The translations under genes and the position numbers were made by a program. Shown here piece by piece: positions 53,147-64,000 of a stretch of DNA of 64,000 bases. Source of the stretch: Dysidea avara (taxonomy: Eukaryota > Porifera > Demospongiae > Dictyoceratida > Dysideidae); the NCBI RefSeq assembly GCF_963678975.1, contig NC_089280.1:15284280-15348279 (forward strand), given 5' to 3'. The notes below the pieces were generated by a model. The model searched no databases. It worked only from the letters and a program-made list of their open reading frames with translations, and was not told the DNA's origin. Every line of letters begins with the position of its first letter. Position 1 is the first letter of the stretch.

Positions 53147-54767
53147 CCTTAGCCTGACGTTTTTCAACTCGTAGGATGGCGAGGATAACAAACTGCTCTC
53201 CATCTAAGTGGTTTTCATGGCAAAATCCAAGTCGTGCATCCTAATCACATAAGTATTAATCGATTCCCACAATTGATTTCGGCCTCAACGTCTATATAAT
53301 CACTGCCAGGTTGTATCCTGGTTTACATTTCGTATGTAGCCCGGTTAGCTGGGCTACATATGAAATGTAGCCCGGGTGGCTCCTTTGATCTGAGGTGTGA
53401 AAGTGTTACATATATATATATATATATTATGAACTCTTGATACGACTGCAGTAGGAATTAATGTCCACTAGTACAGATGACCTTCCTTGTTTCACTGCTT
53501 TTATTTCCATGATCCCTACTCAAACGTAAGACTTCTAATTTTCCTAGTGCTTAAACAGTGGGATCATCGCCTGAAGTGCAAAGTTAATCCCCATGCTGGG
53601 TATAGGAATTGAATTTGTGCTTCAGGTGATGATCCTCTTTTCCATACTGTAGTATCACGTAGCTAGGCCACTGCTTTCCTTTTAGCTATGTGTGGGCAGC
53701 CTGATAATCTGGAAAGTTCATATATACTTCCCTGATAGTTTGGGAAGTATTATAAAATATGATCTTCCCAAACAATCAGGGAACTAAACATGGATCCAAC
53801 GGGTGATCGGATGGGCTGTTCTGTCTAGTCCTGTAAAAGATAATTACTCAGAAGTTAAACGGTTCTTTTCTGTGTAACGTGTAAATTGTATTTGTTCATT
53901 TTGCAATTATTTTATGATGAATGCTCAAGAATATTCGAAGACTTATTTATATCCTACTGAATCAGCAGAAGAAATTATTGAAGACTGAGCAAGGATACAG
54001 AATGGGCTTGTGTTGCTTCAGTTCCATGCAGAATGCTCGAAGGCAGGTTTCACGCAGTTGAATATTCCAAGAGGTACTCTGCCCTCTGTTATTGGTTTTT
54101 CAGACATGCTTCTCACAGAGTTATCTCGAGGTTATCCTGGCTGAGTTGAACACATTTGTCATGACGATTTTTGTGGTTGAATGTGAAAGTATAATAACCA
54201 TCTATGTTCAATGGAAAGGAACCCATTTAATTTACATTTGCACAATGATCTTTTACAGGACTATGTTGTTATACTTTCTGGACAAAACAGGTTTCACCAG
54301 CTAGTACAGTGTAACTGTTGATGAATGGTAGCTGGGCTACTTGGGCGAGAATGATTCACCTTAGCAGGTCCGCTGTCTAGCTATAACCACTGTAGTAGAT
54401 ATGAGCACAACTGATAAAAATGGCTAAAGGTACAACATGAAATGCACAAGAGGCACAAAGAGACAAAGGCATAAAATTACAACAGATGTTAGCTAGTTAA
54501 TGTGTGCATGTGCATGAAGTCTGAGGTTGTTATATATTAAGTGCATATTATTTGTTAAGTGCATGTTTGTTTCTTGTACATAATCATGGTTGATGAGCAC
54601 ATGCATGTTGACAACACAAAGCTCCAACATGAGGTGCGCTATACAAGATGAGATATGCTAGAAAGCTCAAAACTTCATGTGATACATGACCAATATATAA
54701 TGTTGATTTTGCTATGCTTACAAAGTAAAACGGTCTTCCACATTTCTTCTATGCAAGGGTTGTAGCA
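53147..54767. other. Non-coding; several short hairpins
   Basis: Short inverted repeats: GTATGTAGCCCGG/CTACATATGAAATG near 53330-53375; GATCATCGCCTGAAG/CTTCAGGTGATGATC at about 53573-53634; and TTCCCTGATAGTTTGGGAAG near 53730 with an inverted echo near 53765. An (AT)n tract lies near 53410. No gene recognised. Confidence 0.45.
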
Positions 54768-55842
54768 TATTACATTTTTCATGGTTATCCTTGACTAATG
54801 ATAACTTTAAAATTTATGTCTAACGGAATGTTTGCTATCAGGTATATTACAGCCATGATTCCATTAATACATTTGTTGTTTACACAGCTTGTGACTTTAA
54901 CAAGAAATACTCTGAGGATGGTAATCAAAGGTAAAGTAAATATGTGTGTATATGTATACAGTACATTTACATACATATTTACTTAGTACATATAATATAT
55001 AGTATAAATACATACATTTGTACTAAGTAGTAATGTGTTATATTATGCACGCATCCTTCTGCTATAACAACAAAACGTTCTAATAGAGCAGTCAAGAATG
55101 TTTCGTTAGTAACTATCCCACCCATGGACTTGCATTGAAAGCCTGTAATTTTGATATAACATAGCTTGCAAAGATCAGGTGTATAGACTAGCTAAGTTTT
55201 TAGCACTGAAAGTTAGCTATGTACTCCCTTAAAACCATAAACATCAAACATTAAGCGGTGTACCTGGCATTGCCTGCTATAGCAACTGCAGTATTCTTGT
55301 CAAGCCCAACAAAGAGGCTAAGGACACTAAACAGTCATGTAGGTATGTGGCCTCCTCATGGAGCTACTCCAGCTTGACACTTGCAGGTGCAGTTTCCGAA
55401 GCCTGTAATAGGCACTGTCATGTAGTTAACTAGAATACTTTGTAAAAGTTTTCTTCATGTTTAATGTTGATTCTTTTAAAATGTTTATGGTTTCAAGGGA
55501 GTAGCTAGCTTTTAGTGTTATACTTTATCTTTGTCAACTATTATAGTCCATCAAAATCACAGGACAACAAAACATCCATGACCACTTTATTAGAGTGTTT
55601 CGATCATACGGGTTTTAGTGGAAGAGTCCAATAATGCTGCCTATCAAACAGTATGGTAGTATTGCTAGGTAGAGATTACCCCTAAAATGACATGTGCCAC
55701 TGCCTTTAAAAATCAACCTAGAGACATCTTACACGATGAAAATCACCTTTATGGAATAATATCAGTCCATCTAACATCAAATACAACCAAGAAAACATTT
55801 ACAGGCAGCCAGATATGGAATATTGCCGAAAGTTGAATAATT

Positions 55843-55868
55843 GCCTGCCTACCCGCCTGCCTGCCTGC
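55843..55868. repeat. Short interrupted GCCT repeat
   Basis: GCCTGCCTACCCGCCTGCC and a few more bases mark the position equivalent to the 322-bp array at 42265-42586. Confidence 0.9.
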
Positions 55869-56414
55869 AAGGTGGGAAGAACAAGCAGTGCACGGCCACC
55901 ATTTTACGCCACCACAATAACGAAATTACCAGTGGCATGTGCCTTTTGAGGTTCAGATGAGTATGTGTCCTCTGTGCCTTTTATCCTGATTGCTGTCTTC
56001 ATGCAATAAAACCATATTGAAGTGCTAATAACACTTATCTTGAGCAGCATATTTAGACACCACAAAATTATTTAAAGCACTTACGTTATTGTAAAAGGTA
56101 CTGGACACCCAGTAGATACCTGTATCTTCACGATAGGTTTGAGGCCACGCCCATTGATGATCTTGGTTGACTAGTAGTGATCGAGCACAGAGACCAAACC
56201 TTTTAACAATGTATTTAATCGAATCCCCTTATTGGTATAGCTGTATTATACCAATAGCACAGTGAAAATAAGGAATAGTGTCCATGCCCCTTGGTATTAT
56301 ATAGTAGGTGAAAAGCTGACTCGAGATACTTTAATACAGCAGTCACCCTAATAGAACAGTCACACATGTATAGCTGTATGCTATAGCTAACAAAAACACC
56401 AAACAAACTAGTAT

Positions 56415-57055
56415 ATTTAAATAATAGTTAGATGTCAAGAACCAGGGTTCTACGGGATTTAGAAAACTCAAAGACCCTGGGCTGTAGCGCCCGAGCGAAG
56501 CGAGGGTGCTACTAAGAGCCTGAGGGTTTTCTAAATCCCGTAGAACCCAGTGGTTCTTGATGTCTAACTTATTTAGACTACAACTCGTTATTGTACCTTG
56601 AGTTGACAGCTGCTTGTAAACGAGAAATGTATGGCTAATTACTAGAAACAAGCCCTCCACACCTCCCTACATGGCGGGACCTCAGCGTGGCTGTTGCTAC
56701 CCGTTTAAACACCCATGCGTTGCCAATGTTACAGGCGCGTGCTATGTATCGAAGTACTGGACTCAGCGACTGGACTACAACTCATTGTTGCTGTTGTTGT
56801 GCCTCGACAGCTGCTTGTAAGCAAGTAATGTAGTGTTGATTAGTACAAACAAGCCCATTACACCTCCCTCTAATTCAGTACGGCTGTTACTAGCCATTTA
56901 AACGCCCATGCGTTGCCAATGTTACAGGCGCGTAATTATCGTGTTTTGTATCGCCTCAGAGCGTGGTCTCTATTGGACATGAGCGTGGCTCTACGAGATT
57001 TAGAGACCACATTTTCAGCCAATCAAATTTCAGTATCAAACTTGTTGTAGTCTAA
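56415..57055. mobile_element. 640-bp insertion with foldback and tandem 190-bp units
   Basis: Absent at the paralogous site near 43138, where ACTAGTATATTTAG runs on directly. The left part (about 56419-56575) is a foldback with arms containing GGTTCTACGGGATTTAG and a CCGAGCGAAGCGAGGGTGC loop. The rest (about 56570-57055) is bounded by TTTAGACTACAAC and its inverse, and holds two direct copies of a 170-190 bp unit (56577-56760, 56771-56945) with CATGCGTTGCCAATG, then a GTGGTCTCT/AGAGACCAC hairpin. Confidence 0.75.
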
Positions 57056-58150
57056 AAATCATTAATCCAAGTGATAAACAAGAGATGAATGATGGCTTTA
57101 TAGCATAGCTCAGTGGGAAAATCCCTCAAAATAATTATATTATGCCAATGTAAGGGGCTTTTCACAAAGCTATGCTGTAATACCATCATTCATCTCTTGT
57201 TTCACTACTTTTTGTTGCTTGGATCCTACTTCATTTTTAAATTAAATATTACAGGACCAGCAGTGTATGGCCACAAGTTAGCTATTCATCCTATAACAAA
57301 GGTGCTCCTATGGATTACATAAAGAAGGTATAGTGAACGTGCTTATTATACACACATTATATTCATGTCATCATACACAGGGAGATATCACTGTTAATGA
57401 TTCAGACAGTGAGTTATGCTTTGGCCAGTCATTTGGTGTGTGTGACGAGGGGTACAATTCCATGATGCAAATTGAGGCTGTGGAGCAAAAGATGCAGCGT
57501 TATAAAGATGGTATGAAAAACTTAATAATGTGATTGCGTATACAAGTTGCTTGTGGTATACAGAGCTCAAAGAAATGTGTAAAAATCACCTATTAGTACA
57601 GGATGAGAAGCAAAAATATATGGTTGATTATTTAGAAGAAGAACACGAGAAGAAGTTAGCAAAGCAAAGGAAGATTTGGGAAGAAGAACTAAGAATGAAA
57701 GTGAACCATCAAAAGAGGATAACAATACTGGAGGAGGAATTCAAGTTGGATGAAGAAAGGAGAAGGTTACGTGGCTTGATGGATGCTAAATTAGAAGAAC
57801 AGAGAAGAGAATTAATAGCAAAGAGAGAGGTGCCGGTGATAGACTTGAAGAGGAAGTATGGACTGTCTGATAAGCAGAAACGTAAAGAAGATACCATTCT
57901 AAAGAAGCTCAACAATAAAATTGCGATCAGAGAGAAAAAGTATGAGAAGGAGGTTAAGAATATACAGAAAAAGAAAAGACTTGATATTGAACAGCGTCTA
58001 CAATTTGAAAAAGAGAAGAAACTGTACAAAATCAACAAAGCAAAGAGAGAATGTAATGAAAAACTTGAAAAGCGAGAAGCATCATGGACAAAGAAATGGA
58101 TTGTGAGAGTCGAGTCCATGTGGAAAAGCAGAAGCAACAGGTGTACATAG

Positions 58151-59734
58151 GTAGCCCTGGCTATAACTAGGCAGTGATTATATAGACATTAAGTCCAAAA
58201 TTGATTATATTGTGGGGATCGATTAATATAGGGCAATAACAACCACCTTGTTAGTACAACAACATGTAGTGAAATGTCCAACATTGAAGGGACCAATATT
58301 AATGAGGTGACACACATCTTAGCATTGCTACTATCACAACATGTAGTCTCATTAAAGTTTCATAGTACTACATACTTCCTCACATTAGTGATTAAATCTT
58401 TCATTGCTTCAGCCACCATAGACCTACACATTGGTGAGTCATCATTAACAAGACGACTGGCCACTGGGATGAAAAAGTATGTTGCCATTTTGCAGAGAGT
58501 TGTCTGGTGAAAGCAAATACGAGCTTAGTAAACAGACCACAATTTTTTACCTTTGGGAATTTAGCAAATATTACAGACGTTTCCAATACCGGCTCTCTGC
58601 CACCCTGCTCCTCAAAGCTAGTCACAACATATAAGTATGTAAATATAAACAAGTATTTTACGTACCTACTGTATATGAACAAATCAAGGTGAGACTAAAG
58701 CTTCTTCTTCAGTTTATAGTCTGGGAGAAACTGTAGCACAGCATAGGTAGCACACAGCATGTTACTTAGGTAACAGTGATGATGACCAACCTTCCTGAAA
58801 AAAATTAATAACCACTCAAATTCTTAAGTAATGAATAAAGTGGTGTAGTTATCAATTACACCAGACTGTTCCAAGAAAGCCTAACACATCACAAGTTACA
58901 TCGCACATTAACATGTACTATGGAGACACACCCTTAGCAGTGGAAAGGCTGTTGTTTGGTGTTGATAGTCGTATATGTCTTCTTCAATGGACGTGAACAA
59001 TAGCTAAGAAGATGCGACATAAAACACTTCTTTCACACTCATGCACACACCTTAAGCTGTGCTTCACTAATCTGCTGACTGATGCAGTCCCTTACAAGTA
59101 CTGCACCTACGTCAGCATAACACATACTACACTACTTACAGAAACACAATGGTGCAAACCTTGAACGCTGATGTTAATACCTTTTGGTTTGAACCACTGG
59201 CAGAAGAATCCCCAGCTCTAGCATAGTTTCTCAGCACATCAACAATACACTTGCAGTTGTCTTTGAAGATTTGTTAACAGCTCAACATAAAGATCCATCA
59301 TTTGAAGATACTCATTGTCTTTGCTATCAACTTTTCCTCTTTTCAGCGAAGTCCATAAGATCTAATGAATATAAACAAGAGTTTTTAATATTAGTGAATT
59401 CTTGATATAAGAAACTTCAAACTTGTCTACCAACCAATCAATCACGAACACGCACACACAGTTAACATTACAGAGTAACACGTCTAACATTTTGTAATTC
59501 TTAATACTCTAGCTGGCACGTGCTTCAGGAAGTTTCTTCTCTTCTCTCTTCTGCTGCCACACCAAACCAACACCTATACCACCATTGTTACCCTAGCAAC
59601 AACTATTGTACTGGATATTGTTACCTCGCTAATGGTGACACCTAAATTTCCAGCAGTCAATTGGTCCTTAACTCTATTCAATAACACATGGAAACTGTAA
59701 CTAAGCTATATAAGCGTGATTCTTCCATTAATAA
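58151..59734. other. No gene confirmed
   Basis: A 78-codon open frame at 58274-58510 (MSNIEGTNINEVTHIL...) looks moderately protein-like but matches nothing I know. The remainder is AT-rich non-coding sequence. Confidence 0.35.
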
Positions 59735-59805
59735 CTCTTCCTAACTTGTAATAATTATCATTAATAAAAAGTTATTTATTTATCCTTTTAGTAGAATACA
59801 AAATT

Positions 59806-60808
59806 CATCCCCATGCAAAGTTACTTCTGGAGTACCTCAGGGTACAGTTTTAGGACCAACACTATTTCTACTATATAGTAATGATCTAATATCAAATATT
59901 CAGAGCACTGTTCGTTTATTTGCTGATGACTGTCTTATCTATCGACCAATAAATTCTCCTAATGATCATCAGTTATTACAACAAGACTTAAATACACTAA
60001 ATACTTGGGCTAAAACATGGCAAATGAAATTTAATGTTGACAAGTGTTGCATTCTCCAGTTATCCAAACACCACCATAAAACAACATTTCTTTATCACAT
60101 GTCAAACAAACCCCTTAAAGTTGTTGAACAGCATTCTTACCTTGGAATAATAATAGATCACCATCTTTCTTGGGGACCACAAGTTAACCATGTATGCAAC
60201 AAGACAACCAGACTAATCGGTTTTTTACAGCGTAACTTAAGAAACTGTTCACGTGCACTTAAAGAATTAAGCTATAAACAATTTATCTTACCTGTGCTGG
60301 AATATGCTGCTGCAATTTGGGACCCATACCACCTAAAGGACATAAATAAAATAGAAATGATACAACATAGAGCAGCTAGATTTGTCCTGAATCGACCATG
60401 GAGAAGGAATATGCGAGATAGTATAACTGAAATGCTAAATCATTAGAATGGCCACCACTCCAATTAAGGAGAAAATGTGCAAGATTAACTCTTTTATACA
60501 AGATTATCCACAACCTAACCGAAATACCTAACAGCTACTTACCAACATTATCACCTGTCACCATTACAAGATCTAATCATGAACAAAAATTCCTACACTA
60601 TCATACATCAATAGACAACTATAAATACTCATTTTTTCCAAGAACAATACCAGAATGGAATGGACTACCACAAGACATCATCAACCAACAAACTATTGAC
60701 AGCTTCAAACAATTATTATACAATCACTTTTGATTTTAATGTACATTAGCACTTATGCCCCAGGCGGGCTCTGCTAATTAAACAATATAATAATAATTTT
60801 TTTTTTTT
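59806..60808 (+). pseudogene. 5'-truncated LINE insertion (reverse transcriptase)
   Basis: Opens directly in RT with VTSGVPQGTVLGP, FADDCLIY, AKTWQMKFNVDKC, YLGIIIDHHLSWGPQ and LEYAAAIWDPY. One frameshift near 60443 leads to PEWNGLPQDIINQQ and a stop near 60733. The 3' end has GCCCCAGGCGGGCTCTGC and a (TAA)n/poly-T tail. AATT borders both ends (59802-59805, 60809-60812). The second copy of the surrounding tandem duplication (about 62960) is uninterrupted, an empty site. Confidence 0.85.
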
Positions 60809-60865
60809 AATTAATGTCTCAGTCTTTAATATAGCACACATGTACAGAGCACGTAGGATAGAAAT

Positions 60866-61709
60866 TAGTGCTGGGCGATATAGCCGACATACGACATATC
60901 ACGACATATACGCGATATAGCGCACGTGATCTAAGCAGTACAACGCGAGCTTATAAAATGGCATCTCCAGTTTCGCCATTACTCCTGCTGCACCCACGTC
61001 TCGCCCACGTCAACGGTGTGGCATACTGTTGGGTATTTTGAAGGCGCTATCTACTAGTACTACTATCATCTACTAGTAGATCTGTGTGCAGTGCTTGAGA
61101 CATGTAGGAAGCAGTAGACCAGTGAGAAAAGCCACTGTGATTAACCAGCGCCAATTTTCAGCTTGGAATTTGTAAAAGATCGAAATACTCTAATAGAGCA
61201 GTCAGTGCGATACTCTAATAAAACAGTCAGTAGAATATACTAATTATAATACTTACTCTAAGTTATCTTGACTCAGTATTAAAGAAGAAAGAGATTGAGT
61301 ATGTAAAAAAGCCATTTCAAAAGCATCTGTACATGTTGTTTTTTTTTAACTCCCTGGGGGAGCATGCCCCTCCTATAGGAGGTTAATCTCTAATTTAAAT
61401 ATCATAATAGATCAAGATGATGAAGGTATCACAGATTAAGTTGTAGGTGAACTGGAAGACTAAGTGTTGTAACTTGCCAGTAGCTATAATTATATGCAAA
61501 TCAACATTTCTTTTAATTATCATGTAACTAGCTGTATAAGTGCATATGATGGATTAGCTAATAAATGATCTTATTCCTGTGTTTTGTGTACAGTGTAGTA
61601 GAAAACCATATCAAGTTAAAATATTGGTATATATCGTGATATATATTCATATCGTGAATAAATTTTGCCATGACATATGACATAAAAAAATCTATATTGC
61701 CCAGCACTA
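60866..61709. mobile_element. hAT-like TIR element, 844 bp
   Basis: The ends TAGTGCTGGGCGATATA and, read inward from the right, TAGTGCTGGGCAATATA. The paralogous site in the second duplication copy (near 63030) lacks it. The interior has ATATCGTGATAT-type palindromes near both ends and two motif copies at about 61188-61235. No transposase. The target duplication is not resolved. Confidence 0.8.
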
Positions 61710-61889
61710 ATACTGATTGCTGTACATTATAATTGTAGGTAGCCAATGGTTACTGCATTGGATTGCTCACCTGGAGGTCCAGGGGGAGGTCCAGTGTACA
61801 GATCCAGTGGAAAACATTAAAAAAAAATTTTTTTCTTAAGTGTGATGCATTTAAATAGCACATAAAATACTACTCCATCAGTACCTAGC

Positions 61890-61979
61890 TGATGGACCAG
61901 AGTGGTTGAAGGAGGTCGCTTGGGAAACCCTGCGGGTGGTGCTGGCATCAGGGGTTTGATCCCTGACTAGGAGCAGCCA
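61890..61979 (+). tRNA. Class II tRNA-like sequence, SINE-associated
   Basis: Box A-like GGACCAGAGTGGTTGAAGG (from 61894) and B box-like GGTTTGATCCC (61953-61963) with a long variable region, as in Ser/Leu tRNAs. T-stem CAGGG/CCCTG pairs, and the sequence ends GCAGCCA. The acceptor stem pairs poorly. Most likely a tRNA-derived SINE head; repeated at 63211. Confidence 0.4.
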
Positions 61980-62189
61980 GTTTCCTCCCTTTTTATCCTT
62001 ACAGCTTTCTTCTGGTAGGTTAGCTAGGCCAAGTCACTAGCAAAGCCGACGACCAAGTCCGCGTGTGGGCCATGTGGTGCTCCACCGGCTGTCTCCTGCA
62101 TCTATGACCAAGTCCGCGTGTAGTTGGGGGGAAATCAGGATTGGGCCAACTTCCCAATGTGAAATGGCACCCATTAGTGACATTTTTTT

Positions 62190-62580
62190 TTTACATTTTC
62201 TGGACTTTTTGGTAGCACCTTTTTGTTTAATTACCTTTTATTTACAGTTTCAGGACTTTTTGGTAGCACCTTTATGTTTAATTATTATTATTTTTTACAC
62301 TTTTTGGACTTTTTGGTAGCACCTTTTTGTTTAATTACCTTAATTTACAGTTTCTGGACTTTTTGGTAGCACCTTTTTGTTTAATTACCTTTTATTTACA
62401 GTTTCAGAACTTTTTGTTAGCACTTTTTTGTTTAATTATTATTTTTTAGACTCTCTGGACTTTTTGGTAGCACCTTTTTGTTTAATTATTATTATTTTTT
62501 ACACTCTCTGGACTTTTTGGTAGCACCTTTTTGTTTCATTTTCTGGACTTTTTGGCAGCACCTGCTTGTTTAGTTATTAT
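62190..62580. repeat. GGACTTTTTGGTAGCACC minisatellite, array 1
   Basis: About eight to nine units of roughly 43-60 bp, each with GGACTTTTTGGTAGCACC, TTTTTGTTTAATTA and a TTTACAGTTTC or TTTTTACACT spacer. Confidence 0.93.
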
Positions 62581-62590
62581 TTCTTTACAG

Positions 62591-62874
62591 AAATTGTAAA
62601 TAAGATGTTGTATATAGCTATAATGAAAGAATCATACAGCAAGCTAGTGTTCTACTGTTCCATGGCACCATTGCTCATTTCCAATCCACTACTATAGTCC
62701 TTCGTGACTATCCTTGAAATGTTAATAGTCCATACAAATAGTTATAATTTGTTCAGCACCGAGAAGTGTTTAAAATAAATTATCTTCACATAGAGTAGTA
62801 CCATGCAGAGTATACAGTAATAGTACAAGCATCAGCCTGCGATAAGTACACTCACTCCACAAAGGTATATATAT
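62591..62874. other. Unique spacer between the tandem copies
   Basis: No feature recognised. Confidence 0.4.
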
Positions 62875-63210
62875 TAATAACTCTTCTTAACTTGTTGATA
62901 CTTCACACTAATAATTATTATTGTTTAGCATTAAACAAAAATTATTTATTTATCCCTTTAGTACAATGCAAAATTAATGTCTGAGTCTTTAATATAACAC
63001 ACATGTACAGAGCACGTAGGATAGAAATATACTAATTGGTGTGCATTACAATTGTGGTCCTAATTGTTCAATGGTTACTGCATTAGGCTGCTCACCTGGA
63101 GGTCCATGGTACAGATCCACAGTGGGGAACATTTAATAAATTTTTTTTTTTAAACTTCAATTTTATGTATTTAAATAGCACATAAAATACTACTCCATCA
63201 GTGCCTAGCT

Positions 63211-63300
63211 GATGGACCAGAGTGGTTGAAGGAGACCGCTTGGGAAACCCTGCGGGTGGTGCTGGCATCAGGGGCCTGATCCCCGGACCAGGAGCAGCCA
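63211..63300 (+). tRNA. Class II tRNA-like sequence, second copy
   Basis: Same layout as 61890-61979: GGACCAGAGTGGTTGAAGG, then GGCCTGATCCC in place of the B box, ending GCAGCCA. The weaker B box suggests it is no longer active. Confidence 0.35.
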
Positions 63301-63504
63301 GTTTCCTCCCTTATCCTAACAGCTTTCTTCTGGTAGGTTAGCTAGGCCAAGTCACTAGCAAAGCCGATGACCAAGTCCGCGTGTGGGCCATGTGGTGCTC
63401 CACTGGCTGTCCCCTGCATCTATGACCAAGTCCGCGTGTAGTTGGGGGGCAATCAGGATTGGGCCAACCTCCCAATGTGAAATGGCACCCATTAGTGACA
63501 TTTT

Positions 63505-64000
63505 TTTTACATTTTCTGGACTTTTTGGTAGCACCTTTTTGTTTAATTACCTTTTATTTACAGTTTCAGGACTTTTTGGTAGCACCTTTATGTTTAATTA
63601 TTATTATTTTTTACACTTTCTGGACTTTTTGGTAACACCTTTTTGTTTAATTACCTTAATTTACAGTTTCTGGACTTTTTGGTAGCATCTTTTTGTTTAA
63701 TTACCTTAATTTACAGTTTCTGGACTTTTTGGTAACGCCTTTTGTTTAATTACCTGTTATTTACAGTTTCAGGACTTTTTGGTAGCACCGTTTTGTTTAA
63801 TTATTATTATTTTTTACACTCTCTGGACTTTTTGGTAGCACCTTTTTTGTTTAATTATTATTATTTTTACATTTTCTAGACCTTTTGGTATAGCACCTTT
63901 TTGCTCAATTATTATTATTTTACATTTTCTAGACCTTTTGGTAGCACCTTTTTGTTTAATTATTCTTTTTTTTTTTTTACATTTTCTAGACCTTTTGGTA
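63505..64000. repeat. GGACTTTTTGGTAGCACC minisatellite, array 2
   Basis: At least ten units like those at 62190-62580. The later units carry TAGACCTTTTGG instead of TGGACTTTTTGG. Continues past the window end. Confidence 0.93.

Larger units (their letters stand above)
54768..58138 (+). repeat. Segmental duplication, copy B
   Basis: Copy of 41231-44309 in the same orientation 13.6 kb away. The breakpoint lies inside exon 4 (TTTTTCATGGTTATCCTTGA), so the start of that exon is missing. Confidence 0.92.
54785..58150 (+). pseudogene. 3' half copy of the membrane/coiled-coil gene
   Basis: Exon 4 remnant ends at 54930, then 57255-57301, 57381-57510 and 57564-58150 match exons 5-7. All keep their splice sites and phases, and the coiled-coil frame is fully open to TAG at 58148-58150. 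The tail differs from copy A (SNRCT instead of a Gln-rich end). With exons 1-3 absent it has no visible start, but the conserved frame means expression as a shorter coiled-coil protein or as part of a fusion cannot be ruled out. Confidence 0.6.
61735..62590 (+). repeat. Tandem duplication, copy 1 (3' part)
   Basis: Matches 63055-64000. Upstream pieces of copy 1 at 59735-59805 and 60813-60865 match 62875-63030. The unit contains a SINE-like start (GGTTACTGCATTGGATTGC), a class II tRNA-like sequence, a repeated CCAAGTCCGCGTGT, and the minisatellite. Confidence 0.88.
63055..64000 (+). repeat. Tandem duplication, copy 2
   Basis: Colinear with 61735-62590 and running off the window end. It lacks the LINE and hAT-like insertions found in copy 1. 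Confidence 0.88.

Noticed and set aside
57709..58137. Minus-strand 142-codon frame opposite the coiled coil
   Set aside because: Shadow of the Lys/Glu-rich coding strand; the plus strand has splice sites, phase agreement and conservation between copies.
60866..61709. Exact target duplication of the TAGTGCTGGGC element
   Set aside because: Comparison with the empty site near 63030 gives flanks without a clear 8-bp repeat, so I did not assign one.

Overview
This window is animal nuclear DNA, AT-rich and gene-poor. Several predicted genes carry very short GT-AG introns (about 50 bp) with matching reading phases, and most of the remaining sequence is transposable elements. A sponge is my best guess. 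The main reason is a secreted Cys-rich protein of a family I know from sponges and cnidarians; the tiny introns and the mix of Helitron, P-like, Tc1, hAT-like and non-LTR elements are compatible. A cnidarian or another invertebrate cannot be excluded. No bacterial, organellar or CRISPR structure is present.

Layout. 0.4-2.7 kb: a long-terminal-inverted-repeat (TIR) element with three more elements nested inside it, one holding a tRNA-like pol III unit and a perfect 47-bp hairpin. 4.7-5.9 kb: a 1.2-kb foldback element. 8.0-27.85 kb: exons of a glycine N-acyltransferase-like (GLYAT/GNAT) gene whose phases join across long distances. The 12-kb intron between its third and fourth inferred exons holds a Helitron remnant split by a LINE, itself split by a hAT-like element, followed by an almost complete 4.7-kb P-like DNA transposon with two convergent genes. 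The next intron holds a Tc1/mariner-like element with 21-bp repeat arrays as ends, plus another TIR element.

28-37.4 kb: relics of Ty3/gypsy and LINE elements, small TIR elements, and one intact intronless gene for a secreted 341-residue protein on the minus strand (33.9-35.0 kb). 37.6-44.4 kb: a seven-exon gene for a multi-span membrane protein with a long basic/acidic coiled coil; its likely promoter has a CRE half-site next to an RFX-type X-box. The 3' half of this gene was copied to 54.8-58.15 kb, and the first exon with promoter was copied to 48.1-48.3 kb. Comparing the copies exposes insertions (a 62-bp element that duplicated a splice donor, a 640-bp element), a GCCT repeat of about 80 versus about 5 units, and a 69-bp tandem duplication of a splice acceptor.

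48.45-53.15 kb is a mosaic of direct and inverted repeats bounded by about 215-bp TIRs. 59.7-64 kb is a diverged tandem duplication in which copy 1 has gained a LINE and a hAT-like element that copy 2 lacks; both copies carry a class II tRNA-like sequence and a GGACTTTTTGG minisatellite. A short palindromic motif, CTCTAATAGAGCAGTCA, recurs at more than a dozen places on both strands, often in pairs and inside unrelated elements. I do not recognise it.
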